This document shows, piece after piece, positions 34,675 through 45,147 of a stretch of DNA of 64,000 nucleotides (positions are counted from its first letter, which is position 1; each line of letters opens with the position of its first letter). Source of the DNA: Erodium maritimum. Taxonomy: Eukaryota; Streptophyta; Magnoliopsida; Geraniales; Geraniaceae. The stretch covers positions 3,100,001 to 3,164,000 of the forward strand of contig OY997589.1 of assembly GCA_963921825.1 (NCBI GenBank), written 5' to 3'. Below the pieces are notes generated by a model. It did not search any database. It saw only the letters and a program-made list of their open reading frames with translations, and was not told the DNA's origin. The position numbers and the translations under genes were made by a program.

Positions 34675-37311
34675 ATGGCGGCTGCTTCGTTGCTCCAGAC
34701 CGCACTGAAATGGAAGCCAATCCCACCGACCCACTTGCGCCCTCGCCGTCTCCTACCTCCGCCGAACCTCAATTCTCTTCTCTGGACTCAGAAACCAAAA
34801 GGGTTGGCTAAACTCGAGGCCATGAGCTCACCCCCGAGCTCGAATTCGAGTTTCGTCAAAAAACGAGAGAGCTTCAGGAAGAAGAAGAAACCCGCAATTG
34901 CGAACGCCGCCGACCTGTCATTGGCGTATTCCGGCGGGCGAATGAGTGGGGATTTGCTCAATTCGGCGACTCCGCCGGAGAAGAGCCCTCGAACGGAGAC
35001 CCCTCGTTTTGGGTTTTTGAGGTCGGTTGTGGTGGCCGGAGTTCGAGATCTGGCGATTTTCTGGTCGATCGTTATGCTTGCGTCCATTCTGGGTCCAGAA
35101 TTTGGGGCCGGAGTGCCACTACTTTGTTGGATTTTCTTGTGGCCGTTTGTGGTCGCGTGTTCTGTGTTCCGATTGATTTTGATGTGGCCGATTCTGATTG
35201 TGCTTAGTCTACTCCGATCTCTGTGGCCGAGCTCCAAGGAGACTGTGGTTACAAGTATTGTTAAGCTTCAGGTACTGGGCAAGTTTTTATCTAAGCTTTG
35301 AATCTGTGTACGATTAAGTTTCAGCTACTTGCTTATTGTTGCATCACCGTTGTGTTGTAGATGCTTAATAAATAATTTAACCCTTTCCTTCGTATGTAGG
35401 ATTAGACAAGGTTCTAAAAATCGTTAGGCGTTAGGCGGGCGGTTAAGGTTTTTTTAGGATTAATCGGGGACTAGATGGGGATTAATCGGATCGGCCAGCA
35501 AAGAAATAGGGCCTAGACGGAGCATGGTCGGAATTTTTAGAAAACTGGGATTAGACATTTAAACGTGTACATAGCAAGCATGGGCGGATGCAGAGGCTTT
35601 TAGGGTGTTTCAGGGAACACTTTTGCCTAAACGAGTTGAAAAGGTTATGGATATTTGAAGATAAATTGAGTGTTTGAACTCTTTTCACTTCAAAAAGTTA
35701 TGGACTATTTTGAGTCATATTTGTCTTATTATTTTTGTAGGTTGGCTTGTTGGGTATGGGTGGTTCGGTTCAACAAGATCTTAATCGAATAGCTGAGAAA
35801 GCGGATACATCCACCGCAGAGGGTTTGAGCTATACGTTGAAAGGTAAAGCTTCTAGTTCAAAGAGATCTTGATCGAATAGCTGAGAAACTCGATACATCC
35901 ACCGCTGAAGGTTTGAGTTATACGTCAAAAGGCTAATGTATACTTGAGCCAAGTGCTTTACCTTTCTTTTGAGCTGATGGATTGTACATGCTCTTATGCA
36001 TATAGTATCTCATACTACTATTACTATTATGCTGATTTATTATTTGCTTTTGTTTACAGAAACTATGCTAGCTTTGCTTCGCAATTCTGGTTATCACGTC
36101 TCAGTCTGTTCATCGGTAAGCTAATTGCTATTAGGTATGGGGAAATCTCAGTAATATGTTCTCAAGCAATTTATTTAGCACAAAGGTGATGTCTTGATCT
36201 TTTTCTTTTCAAAAATGTATTTAACCTTTGATTTATTATTAAAAAAAACAACCGTTTCCATTAATTTTCAAAATCTTCCGTTATTTTGGACGGAAAATCC
36301 CCAGAAATTTCTGAATTCCCTAAAATACCCTGCCGAACTCTAAAAATCTTCAATTATACTCGCTGTAAGAGCAAGATAAGTGGTTTAGGGGTTTAGAGCT
36401 AGGACCCGAGAGGGTTTTTTAGGTTTTGGGTAGGGATACTTTAGGGATTTCTGAATTTACTGGGGATTTTCCATTCAAATTAACAAAAAAGTTTAAAATT
36501 AACAGAAACCATCGTTTTTTGATGATAAACTAATGGTATACATACGTTTTTGGAAGAACAAAAAGGTGAGGACGACACGTGTATCCTAAAAAAAATGTCG
36601 TTCTGACATATTGTTTGGGTTTCCCCTTAAGTAATTACTTCATTTTCCGCCCAATCGAAACAATTTTGCATCTTTCTTGTCGACCATCTAGAACTTGTTT
36701 CATTGTTTGTAGTTTGATGTGAAATATAAATTAAAAGATGTGGAGGAAAGATTCGATCAACTTTCTATCGAAGAACGAGGGAAATTCAAAGAGACGCTCG
36801 TCAATGTAAACAACGTAAAAGGGCAAAGCGCAACAACTCGGGGAGATGATGGACTCCGCAATGAGTACATAGTGGTAAGGTTAAGTTGAAGCTGCTATGT
36901 GCTCTGTACTAGTTTTAGCAATTCGGGTTTGTAACTTTGCTTCCTTATTCGGTATCTTAGAGTTCATAGTGAAATGCAGGTAACGATCTTGGTAGCTATT
37001 AAAGGAGGGCACGAGCTGCCCGTCATAAAGGGAAGCAAGGACTTGAAGGAATCGTTGCAAAAGCTTGCAATCATAGCCTCTGCCAGGATAAGGGTACTAA
37101 AACGAATAGTACCGAAATTGCTCTGCTTTGAGTTCTCTGTTAGTTCGGTATTTGGTTTATGTTTGATACTCTACTCGTGCAGGCGCTCGAGGTATTGTGG
37201 GCTCCGCAGGAAGAAAACGACACCATGACCGAGAGGGAACTTCTTGAAGACTTCCCGCTTCTCAGACCATTGCAAGGCAATTCGTCGCCTTTTGTATATA
37301 CAAGTATTTAA
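34675..37311 (+). CDS. FLAP1-like DUF1517 protein, predicted plastid membrane protein (386 aa)
   Basis: Six coding exons: 34675-35271, 35741-35843, 36060-36115, 36713-36874, 36980-37093, 37183-37311, total 387 codons with matching phases. The N-terminus (about 1-80) is basic and Ser/Pro-rich, consistent with a plastid transit peptide. Two hydrophobic segments follow at about residues 120-165 and 165-185. The C-terminal half carries the DUF1517 pattern: 'QQDLNRIAEKADTS', 'FDQLSIEERGKF', 'NEYIVVTILVA', 'LWAPQEENDTMTERELLED'. Arabidopsis FLAP1, a thylakoid/envelope protein that adjusts non-photochemical quenching under fluctuating light, has this domain and a similar length. Orthology to FLAP1 rather than to a paralogue is inferred from memory. 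Intron 1 holds a hAT-type MITE, intron 2 a dead duplicate of exon 2, and intron 3 a foldback element. Confidence 0.85.
35408..35548. mobile_element. hAT-type MITE (141 bp) in intron 1 of the FLAP1-like gene
   Basis: An exact 8-bp direct repeat GATTAGAC flanks it (35400-35407 and 35549-35556), with inverted ends sharing 'TTCTAAAAAT'. An 8-bp duplication is typical of hAT elements. Confidence 0.7.
35856..35933 (+). pseudogene. Dead tandem duplicate of exon 2 in intron 2
   Basis: About 78 bp repeat bases 35768-35845 at a distance of 88 bp with roughly ten substitutions ('gatcttgatcgaatagctga', 'gatacatccaccgctgaa'). The copy keeps an open frame, but its donor site reads GGCTAATG instead of GGTAAAGC, and only about a dozen bases separate it from the true exon, too few for an intron. 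It is best read as a non-functional partial exon duplication. Confidence 0.8.
36249..36515. mobile_element. Foldback element in intron 3 of the FLAP1-like gene
   Basis: Imperfect inverted repeat. The left arm has 'ccgtttccattaatttt' and 'ggaaaatccccag' and the right arm the complements in reverse order ('ctggggattttcc', 'aaaattaacagaaacc'). The arms are about 90 bp. No target duplication was resolved. Confidence 0.65.
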
Positions 37312-37435
37312 GGTTCATACATAGTTTTAGATAGTTGGCATAGAGCATCAGAACTCATCAATACACAATAGCATGTTTTTCCTTCTATCTTATAATATAT
37401 ATTCGAAGCTAGCTTGTTTTATGCTACAGAAATTA

Positions 37436-37831
37436 GGGGTATTTGCAACAAAAAAATACCCTGAGTATTCATTTTTTGCAACTTGTAACCCTCCTCCTTG
37501 ATAATTGTAAAAAAATACCATGAACTTGTCTTTTTCTTGTAATTTGTGTGGAAATGATGATTTTACCCTTACAAAAAATCCAAATTTTCATATACCATAT
37601 TTTTTTCTCCTTTTTGTACTATATAAAGAGTAAGAAGTTTAAGATATTTGAAATTTTGTTCTTTAATTATTATTTTTAATTAAAAATTGTAAGGGTGAAA
37701 TCGTTATTTTGAAACAAAATATTACAAAGTGTTACAAAAAGACAAGTTCGGTGTATTTTTTTGCAATTATCAAAGAAGAAGGTTACAAATTACAAAAAGT
37801 GAATACTTCAAGGTACTTTTTTGCAATTATC
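37436..37831. mobile_element. GGGATAATTGC MITE, copy 4 (spacer)
   Basis: Palindromic copy between two convergent genes; ends diverged (GGGGTATTTGC / GCAATTATC). The flanking 9-mers CAGAAATTA and TTGAAATTA agree at seven positions. It lies less than 130 bp from both stop codons and may be part of a 3' UTR. Confidence 0.75.
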
Positions 37832-37863
37832 TTTTGAAATTATACAGACTATATAGTACAATT

Positions 37864-39485
37864 TCAGGGTACTACATTTCCCCATTGAAAAGCTTCCTCC
37901 ATAGCCCGTATTACAGAAATAAGCTCGCCAGCGAACAAACTGTTCGCTGCCATATCTTCCACGACACTACCATTGTTCACATGCCTCGTCGTCCTCTGCC
38001 TCGGTCTCTCAGGCTCACCCATCGTGAACCTGCACACCGGGCACTGATAATTTCTCTTCACCCACGGGACGATGCAATCTTCGTGGAACATGTGCTTGCA
38101 GGGAGTGACCATCACTTCCTGCTTTGGCTCGAAGTCCTCCAAGCAAACCGTGCACCTCTTGCCATGTTCATCGTCGTTTTGCTCGATCGTCCTCTCAGTT
38201 AGGGGTTTACCTTGATCCCTCTCTCGGTAGAATGAGCTCAGCCTCCTTGTTATGCTCTTTGGGGGAGAGTTGTAGATCTCTTTCTTGAGCATCTTCATGA
38301 CGTTGGTTTGTCTGTCTGGTGACGGTCTTGCCTCGATTTCTTCTTGGTAGGTAGGGATTGAGAAGCTATGTTGGCCAAAGTACGCCAGAGGAGCTCCCCG
38401 GATGATCAGTCTCTGCCCGGGGATCATCTCCCTTGGCATGCCAGTATTTAGTACTAAGAGCCTCATCGGAGAGTGAACTGATTGTCTAGGAAAACTGCAA
38501 AAGAAACATTAATACTCCATGGATCTGAAATGGTGCTCAAAGTATACGTTTTGTTTGGAAAAAGTATGCAGAATAGTACCCAAAGTATACAGTTTTGTGT
38601 AGTATTAGACAATTCAAAACTGAACAAATTGGATACTTTGGGTACCAAATCGCCTTCTGGGTATGAGATTCGAACAAAACAGATGCTTCAGGCAGCACCA
38701 TTCTTGAACATCATCCGTGGTTAGAATTTGGATTACCAGGATTTGGGACAATTGCGAAAAAAGTATTCATTTTTTGCAATTTGTAGCCCTCTTCTTTGAT
38801 AATTACAAAAAATGCTTTGAACTTGTATTTTTTGTTGCGGATTGTATAAAATTATTCAAAATAACGATTTTACCCTTACAAATTAAAATTAAAGAGCAAA
38901 AGGTCCAAAATTTCATATTTTACTTATTGTTTTCTAAATATAAATTGTAAGGGTAAAATCGTTATTTTTATACAAATTTCAACAAAAAGATAAGTTCTTG
39001 GTACTTTTTTTGTAATTTTCAAAGGAGAAAGCCACAAACTGCAAAAAAAAAAAAAAGAATCCTTCATGGTATTTTTTTTTCAATTATCCCTTTACATTTC
39101 ATGTATCAGGAATGGTACTTAAGGTATACATTCTGTTCGAATATAAAACCCGGATCCTTTTTCATTCAGATTAAATACCCAAAGTATACACTTTGGAACG
39201 GGACAAAATGGATACTTTTGGTATGAAATCGGAAAGAAATGCGTTCTGGGTATGAACAAAACAGATACCTTAGGCACTGTTCTGGAACATCATCAATAGT
39301 TAGAAGAGAAGTACATACCGAGAAAGAGAATAGCCTAGAGTCCCCCATAGCTGAGTGTTCCGAGAGCTTCTAGGAGGAGGCCTCTGGCCAGTTTCGAAAT
39401 GGTGATCGTGTATGGTCCGCCAGTTGCCTGGTGACGGCCGGAATCTGTTACTGTTGTTGTTATTGTTGTTGTTGTTGTTGTTCAT
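37864..39485 (-). CDS. RING-H2 finger protein, predicted E3 ubiquitin ligase (265 aa)
   Basis: Two coding exons on minus: 39485-39319 and 38494-37864; the split codon joins in frame (Arg56) and the total is 266 codons. The protein starts with a run of about ten Asn encoded by an AAC microsatellite. A C3H2C3 RING-H2 domain lies at about residues 170-210: 'CTVCLEDFEPKQEV', then 'CKHMFHEDC', then 'CPVCR'. All eight zinc ligands are present, so E2 binding and ubiquitin transfer are likely. There is no membrane segment; the rest is polar and probably disordered. The intron carries a MITE flanked by two diverged 200-bp repeats. It is convergent with the DUF1517 gene. I do not recognise the exact orthologue. 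Confidence 0.9.
38517..39306. repeat. Two diverged 200-bp direct repeats in the RING gene intron
   Basis: Bases 38517-38725 and 39108-39306 share ordered blocks ('acccaaagtatac', 'ttctgggtatga', 'acaaaacagat', 'gaacatcatc'). A GGGATAATTGC MITE (38745-39090) lies between them. Probably an old intronic tandem duplication. Confidence 0.65.
38745..39090. mobile_element. GGGATAATTGC MITE, copy 5 (RING gene intron)
   Basis: Left end GGGACAATTGCGAAAAAAGT, right end CAATTATCCC, about 346 bp, palindromic with the usual 'tagccctcttctttgataat' block. Flanks diverged. Confidence 0.78.
39445..39480. repeat. GTT/AAC microsatellite in coding sequence
   Basis: About eleven GTT-type triplets on plus, read as AAC/AAT codons on minus, encode the poly-Asn run right after the start codon of the RING-H2 protein. 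Likely length-polymorphic. Confidence 0.9.
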
Positions 39486-39971
39486 GGCGGTTTTGGTGAA
39501 ACCAGAGTTTTGTGATATGGTAGAGGTTATGCTTATTTGTAGAGGTGATATTGTATTCTTTGCCTTGTTTGAAGGTTATATCGACAAAGTGAATATATAC
39601 ATTTTATTGTTTACTTTTGCTTTTTAGTTTGGGATTTAAAGCATAGTTCTTTCTCCACCTGAGGGATGCTCCCACTCCTACCGGTGGCTCACAATGAATT
39701 AAGAAACGAATCTGATTCTTGTTGCAGGTTCCTATCCGATTGTGTTGGAATTGAATTATTTTTGTACTAGATTTGAAACTGAGTTGAGAGTCGTTTTTTA
39801 ATTGAAGATTCGGGAGTTGGGATGACGATTAGGGATTCCTTTTCCGTCATGCTGTCATTTTTAACAACGAGGACATTTAAAGGTGGAGACTCCGCTCCAT
39901 TTTGTCATATGTCTATTGACAATACACTTTAGTGACGATGGTTTTCGCTAAATATTTTTTGAGATGCACAA
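39486..39971. other. Upstream region of the RING-H2 gene
   Basis: No gene. The part next to 39485 should hold the 5' UTR and promoter of the minus-strand RING gene; I cannot single out a TATA box with confidence. Confidence 0.4.
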
Positions 39972-39974
39972 TAA

Positions 39975-40339
39975 GAGCATGTCCAATGGAAGGGCTTGGG
40001 TTAAGGGCTTGGATAAGGGGCTTGGATGCTGACGGTACAAAATAGTGGGATGCAGGACTCAAAATAAATTGTGTTCCACAGTGGTGAGTCTCGTATATAG
40101 TCCCGTATAGGGTCTCGTATTGTGAGTGGACCAATCATATTTTGTTGAATCTGATTTTTTGTATTTTTTTAAAAAAGACACTTGTCAAGCAAGGACGCGA
40201 CCCGGGACGCACGTCTTGAGTTCCGGATTAGAGGGATGCGGGACGCGAAATACGCGTTCCACAACGCTTCGTCCCGAGTCCCACAAAAACACAATTCGGG
40301 ATGTGGGACGCGACCCGGGACGCACCATTGTTCGTGCTC
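39975..40339. mobile_element. Tourist-like MITE (365 bp)
   Basis: Ends GAGCATGTCCAATGG and, reversed, GAGCACGAACAATGG, flanked by TAA on both sides (39972-39974 and 40340-40342). Fits PIF/Harbinger. The inside has repeated 'gggacgcgacccgggacgc' motifs. Confidence 0.82.
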
Positions 40340-40446
40340 TAAATTCTAGATTTGTTAGACGCATTTTATGTGAAAACTTGAGCCTGACCGTTAAAATGTT
40401 AAGATAAACCAATTTTTGATCCATATTCATTATATAATATACCGAG

Positions 40447-40824
40447 ATGTTTACTTAAGAGATAACACCGACAATTAATTATCATCAACTTGTATTGTTC
40501 AAGAACTGACTGTTAACTTATTAGTCGATCAATTAGACACCGTAGACTTAAGGTAATTAAGCAAAGTAGCATTTTCCGTTAGAAATGATAGAAAACGCAA
40601 AGAAAAACTTGAAAAATTAACAAGTCTAATAGTTAGTTTTTGAATTCAATAATCATATGACTGTTAGTTTTTAGAGTTTTTCTTAACGTTTTCTGTCATT
40701 TTTAACGAAAAATGTTAGTTTGCACAATTATTTTAAGTCTACAACTAATAAGTGAATAAGTCAATTGCCGGTGCTTGAAATGTGCAAGTTAATGATAGTT
40801 AGTTCTCTAAGTGTTTCTTTAGAC
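40447..40824. mobile_element. Large foldback element (about 380 bp)
   Basis: The two halves are inverted copies: the left half has 'accgacaattaattatc', 'acttattag', 'gtagacttaag', 'cattttccgtta', and the right half the complements in reverse order. Bases 40825-40930 repeat part of one arm ('gatcaactaataagt', 'atgatagttagttctct'), so a partial second copy follows. No target duplication was resolved. Confidence 0.65.
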
Positions 40825-40930
40825 TTGAAAAGTGTCAAGTTGATCAACTAATAAGTCAATTGTAATTTTTTTTGATCAACTAATAAGTTAATGATAGTTA
40901 GTTCTCTGTTTCTATAGATTTGGAAAATTA

Positions 40931-41288
40931 CATAGTTATAGTTTTTAATTTCATTGGATGCTTATCAATTTAAAATGGAGAATTAATTATAAAATATTGT
41001 ATTATTTTTATTTAGTGTGAATACACTCTATTGCAATAACAACCTTTTATTTTTGGGAGCAATGAAAATGAAAATAAACTAATCCAGGTGGTGCTCGTTG
41101 GGCAAGACAATCATCATATCCGATCGTGAGTAGTGGGCCCAGTTAAAACTGGGCTAGGCCTATAAATCATCAGGCCCACTACAAAACGCGCCGTTCAATC
41201 CCTGAAAACACGGCGAGGTCAACGCTCCGGAGACCACCTGAACTCTCCTCTCTCTGTCTGCTAGAAACGAAGCACGCGCCGTCGGAAA
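40931..41288. other. Promoter side of the Mpv17-family gene
   Basis: No gene. The last 150 bases become GC-richer and include 'gcccagttaaaactgggctaggcc', a short near-palindrome of 'gggccc'-type motifs common in plant core promoters, followed by a pyrimidine-rich leader ('ctctcctctctctgtctgc'). Confidence 0.4.
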
Positions 41289-44010
41289 ATGGAGGCTCTA
41301 GGCTTCGGCTACGGCGGGCTTTTCCGATTGAACAATCCGGCGAGGAACAGAGCTTCGATTCTCTCTCGTTCTCGCAAGCCCTTAGGCTCCGTCCGGTCTG
41401 CTGCGGGACCGGCCGGTTTGAGCTTCCCTTTGAAGCAGGCCGTGACGGCGGGTTCGCTCGCTCTGGCCGGAGATACTATTGCTCAGTTCACGGCGCGTTG
41501 GAAAGAGGCGAAGGTTGGGAAGGAACAGTCCGGTTCCGGTTCGGGTTCTGATGAGCTCGATAAGGTCAGTTCGGTAATTATCTCAATGGAGTTTTGCTTT
41601 TTTGCTTTTGTGTGGTCTGTTTGGTTTCCGAGAAACCGTGGAGGAAAATTGTGGTTCAGTGTGGTTTGTTTGATTGCTGAGAAAGTGTGTGGTGGTGACT
41701 GAGTTTTGCTGGTCTTGAGAAAATGTGTATGAGTTGTTCCCTTTGTTGTTTTGGAATTAGGATCTAAGGTTTTTCTTCCTACTTTCTGTTTGGTTGCCAG
41801 GAAAATTGCAATAAATGTGTCTATATGGGTCTTCAAAAGTATGCTTAGTAGGAAAATGTAAATGCACAAGTAGATGATATCTTGTAATTGTATGCATATA
41901 TAAACAGGATATGAAGATTTTGCTTACATGCTAGCCTAAGAGATGATTCTTTTGTTCATTCAGCATTGCTAAAATTGAGCTTGCTATCTGGAAATATATA
42001 ATTGATGGATAACTTTGATTCTCAAATACACACTGTCACCTGTCACCTTTCGTTATTCATCAAAAGACCATGGATTCCGTCCATTTTGTTCCAGAAAACC
42101 ACTGATAAATGAGAAAGGTGACAGTGTTAATGATAAAACCATCACTCATTCAGTGTGAATACGAGGTTTTTGATTAATAACGGAAGGTGACAATGTGTTA
42201 CTGATAAAACCATCACTCATTTGGTGTGAATCCGAGATTTTTGATTAATAACGAAAGGTGACTATGTGTAACTGATAACTCTTCACCTTTAGGGGGTGTT
42301 TTTGAGAACCAAAGGTCGCCGAGGGGGTGTAAATAACGTTTTCCCTATAATTTATTTCCTCGAGCTTATCTTGATTCAGTACTTACTATCATACTCATGT
42401 ACCAGAATTGCGTCTGCAAAGGACTCAGCTTCTTCGAGGCTGTTTTGACCTTTTTATTTTTTTTTATCAGAACACTATAAGTAAAGCCAAAGACCATTAA
42501 ATAAACGCAAGACCTGCTTGAACATTGCCTTTGAACTTATGCATTTAGACCAATCTTGTTCGTGTGATGACACATATAAGAACATAATGTACCCGTCAAT
42601 GTTAAGTTGCTTGTACTTACATTTGGAACTCTTAATATGTATAGGATGTCTCGCCAAGTCTCCTAGCAAATCATGACTGGCTTCGTGCCCTAAGGATGGC
42701 TTCCTATGGGTTTCTTTTGTATGGCCCCGGTTCGTATGCTTGGTACCAGTTTCTTGATTGTATCTTGCCTAAACAAACAATGAAGAACATAATGTTGAAG
42801 GTACCGCTTACCTGGAGTTTTGCACGGTTTTCTTATTATTGTAAATAAAAACTTGGGAAGCTCGAGATCAGCTTCTTAAGTATCATTTCCTTGCAGGTCC
42901 TTTTAAATCAAATCATTCTTGGTCCATGTGTAATTGCTGTTGTTTTTGCTTGGAACAATCTGTGGCTGTGGAAACTCTCAGAGCTTCCAAACAAGTATCA
43001 GGAAGATGCTCTTCCTACCCTACTTAATGGTAAAAACCCATAATAGCATTTTTTTAGGGATAATTGCAAAAAAAAAAGGTACTTTGAGCCTGTATTCACT
43101 TTTTGCAATTTGTAGCCCTTTCTGATAATTGCAAAAAGTGCTCTGAACTCGTCTTTTTGTTGCACTTTGTTTAAAGAACAAAAAATCCAAATTTTCATAT
43201 CTCTATATTTATTACTCTTTGTACGGTACAGGGGGGAAGAAAATTAAGGGATATGGAAACTTTGTTTTTTTTAAAAAAAAAATTAAATTTAAATTTCCAA
43301 GGGTAAAATCATCATTTTTATACAAATTGCAACAAAAAGACAAGTTCTTCCTACTTTTTAACAAGTATCATAAGAGAGGGCTACAAGTTGCAAAAAATGA
43401 ATACCTCAGTGTACTTTTTTGCAATTATCCCTGACATTTTTTTCTTGTGATTATGTAATCCTAGTTTTATATAATTCATGTATTTATTTTGATATGTATG
43501 CAGGTTTTAAATTTTGGATCCCTGTCAGTTTACTGAACTTTTGGTAAGTCAGTCTTTCATGTCCGAATATTTGATGCATCTTTTTTATGCATGCACATAG
43601 CCACACAGAAATATGATCCATGCCCTGGAATGGAAATGCTCCACAATACTTCACAAGTGCTTAAAATGATACTAAATCAGAGTTCATCAATGCTTAATAT
43701 GACAGTAGAGGAATGCCCTAGGATATTCTCTACTTCACTTAGATTTGTTAATTCTTTTCTGTCTTCTAGGATTCTAATTGCAAAAAAGTACCATGAGATA
43801 TTCATTTTTTGAAAGTTATGGTCCTCTTTGAAACAAATAGAGGTGAAAAATCAGGATTTTATGTTTAAATCAATATGAATGCTATTATCTATAATTCATT
43901 AGTCTTATGTCTGTGTTCATAGGTTTGTGCCTCTTCAAGCTCGGGTAGCTTTCATGTCCCTGGGCTCCATATTCTGGAACTTCTGTTTGTCAACAACTAT
44001 GAGCAAGTGA
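41289..44010 (+). CDS. Mpv17/PMP22-family membrane protein, plastid-type (230 aa)
   Basis: Five coding exons: 41289-41564, 42645-42800, 42897-43029, 43504-43543, 43923-44010, total 231 codons. The first about 55 residues are rich in Arg, Ser and Ala, consistent with a plastid or mitochondrial targeting peptide. The body shows the Mpv17_PMP22 pattern: 'DWLRALRMASYGFLLYGPGSYAWYQFLD', then 'NQIILGPCVIAVVFAWNN', and the C-terminal signature 'FWIPVSLLNFWFVPLQARV' with 'SIFWNFCLS'. Four hydrophobic segments are expected. Family members are small integral membrane proteins of peroxisomes, mitochondria or plastids, some forming channels; the exact role of this one is unknown. Introns carry MITEs at 42005-42335, 43057-43431 and 43774-43860. 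Confidence 0.9.
42005..42335. mobile_element. Foldback MITE, 'CACCTTTAGGGGGTG' family (Mpv17 intron 1)
   Basis: The left end has 'tttgattctcaaatacacac', the right end 'cacctttagggggtgtttttgagaaccaaaggt', the inverted counterpart. Inside, 'gttactgataaaaccatcactcat' occurs twice in tandem. The same family is at 53510-53870 in SEC24. Confidence 0.7.
43057..43431. mobile_element. GGGATAATTGC MITE, copy 6 (Mpv17 intron 3)
   Basis: Ends GGGATAATTGCAAAA and TTTTGCAATTATCCC are intact; about 375 bp, palindromic. Both flanks contain 'catttttt', possibly the remains of the target duplication. A 5'-only scrap of the same family lies at about 43774-43860 in the next intron. Confidence 0.82.
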
Positions 44011-45147
44011 AGTCATTGGTGAAAGAGTTTCATCACTGGTTCGATACTGGCGCTCCCAACTTTGATAGTAAGATATCTTTGCATGCACTGTAATTTTTCG
44101 CTTTGTCCCCGAGATTTATAAGCACTATAATTTTTGTGTTCTGTTTTCAGGTTAGTTTTAGGAATCATGTGAAATCCCTGAAGAGGTCGAGAAGTCATGA
44201 TTTCAAAATTTCAGTTTATATGAATCAGTGCCCGGTGATTTGAACTGGTTTAATGTATTATTTTTCTGTTCACCTGAAATACCATTCTGATAAAGATCCG
44301 TTATAGTTTTTTCTATCGGTAATTCAGTCTATTTGCCTAATTGGAGGGTATTAAGATTGGAACTTAGGACCTTCATTCATATGATTATTTGTGGTTATCC
44401 TCAGTTCTTGATCTTGTATAATGTCGGATCTGCTTATACTTTGGGGTAACAATTCAAACACTTGGTTGTAAAATATTGGGATGATTGCAAAAAAGTACTT
44501 TGCTATATTCACTTTTTTTCTTCAAATTATTGCCCTATTGTTTGGTGGTTACAAAAAGTGCCATGAACTTGTCTTTTCATTTCAGTGTGTACATTTTTTT
44601 AAAATCACAATTTTACCCCTAAAATTTAAAGAGAAAACTTAGAGGAATGAAAATTTCAGGTTTTTTACTTATTATTTTTGAAAGAGGTGAAATTGTCATT
44701 TGAAAAGAAACTTACACCGAGTGCAACAAAATGGGTTTCAAGTGGTGAAAGTGTTCAGCCTTTCACTTGTTATTTTTAAATCCAAATTGTACGGTTAAAA
44801 TCGTCTTCTTCAAAGTACCTTTCATAATTATCAAAAAAGAGGACTATAGGTTACAAAAAAATGAACTTGGTATTTTTTTTCAATTATCCCCAACAAGAAC
44901 GAAAAGATGAGCAAGCACAAGAGGGACACTACTGAAGAAACGAAGATGTAATGTGTATGTGTTTATTACCATTCAGATGAACATGATAGAATGTTCAATA
45001 AAAACTACAAATCTCTAACTTCAAAACTCAGCTCAGCCTGTTCTTCACTACTAAATAATGTTTCTATTGTGAATTTTAATTCTGTCAATCCCACGTTTCT
45101 TCAAACTCATAAACCAGAACAAAAGTGAAGCAACCATTAATAGAAAA
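44011..45147. other. Spacer between convergent genes, with a MITE
   Basis: The 3' ends of the Mpv17-family gene (plus) and SEC24 (minus) face each other here. It contains the MITE at 44478-44890. The first about 400 bases probably include the Mpv17 3' UTR. No other gene. Confidence 0.6.
44478..44890. mobile_element. GGGATAATTGC MITE, copy 7 (spacer)
   Basis: Left end GGGATGATTGCAAAAAAGTA, right end CAATTATCCC, about 413 bp, palindromic but more diverged than most copies. No clear target duplication. Confidence 0.75.
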
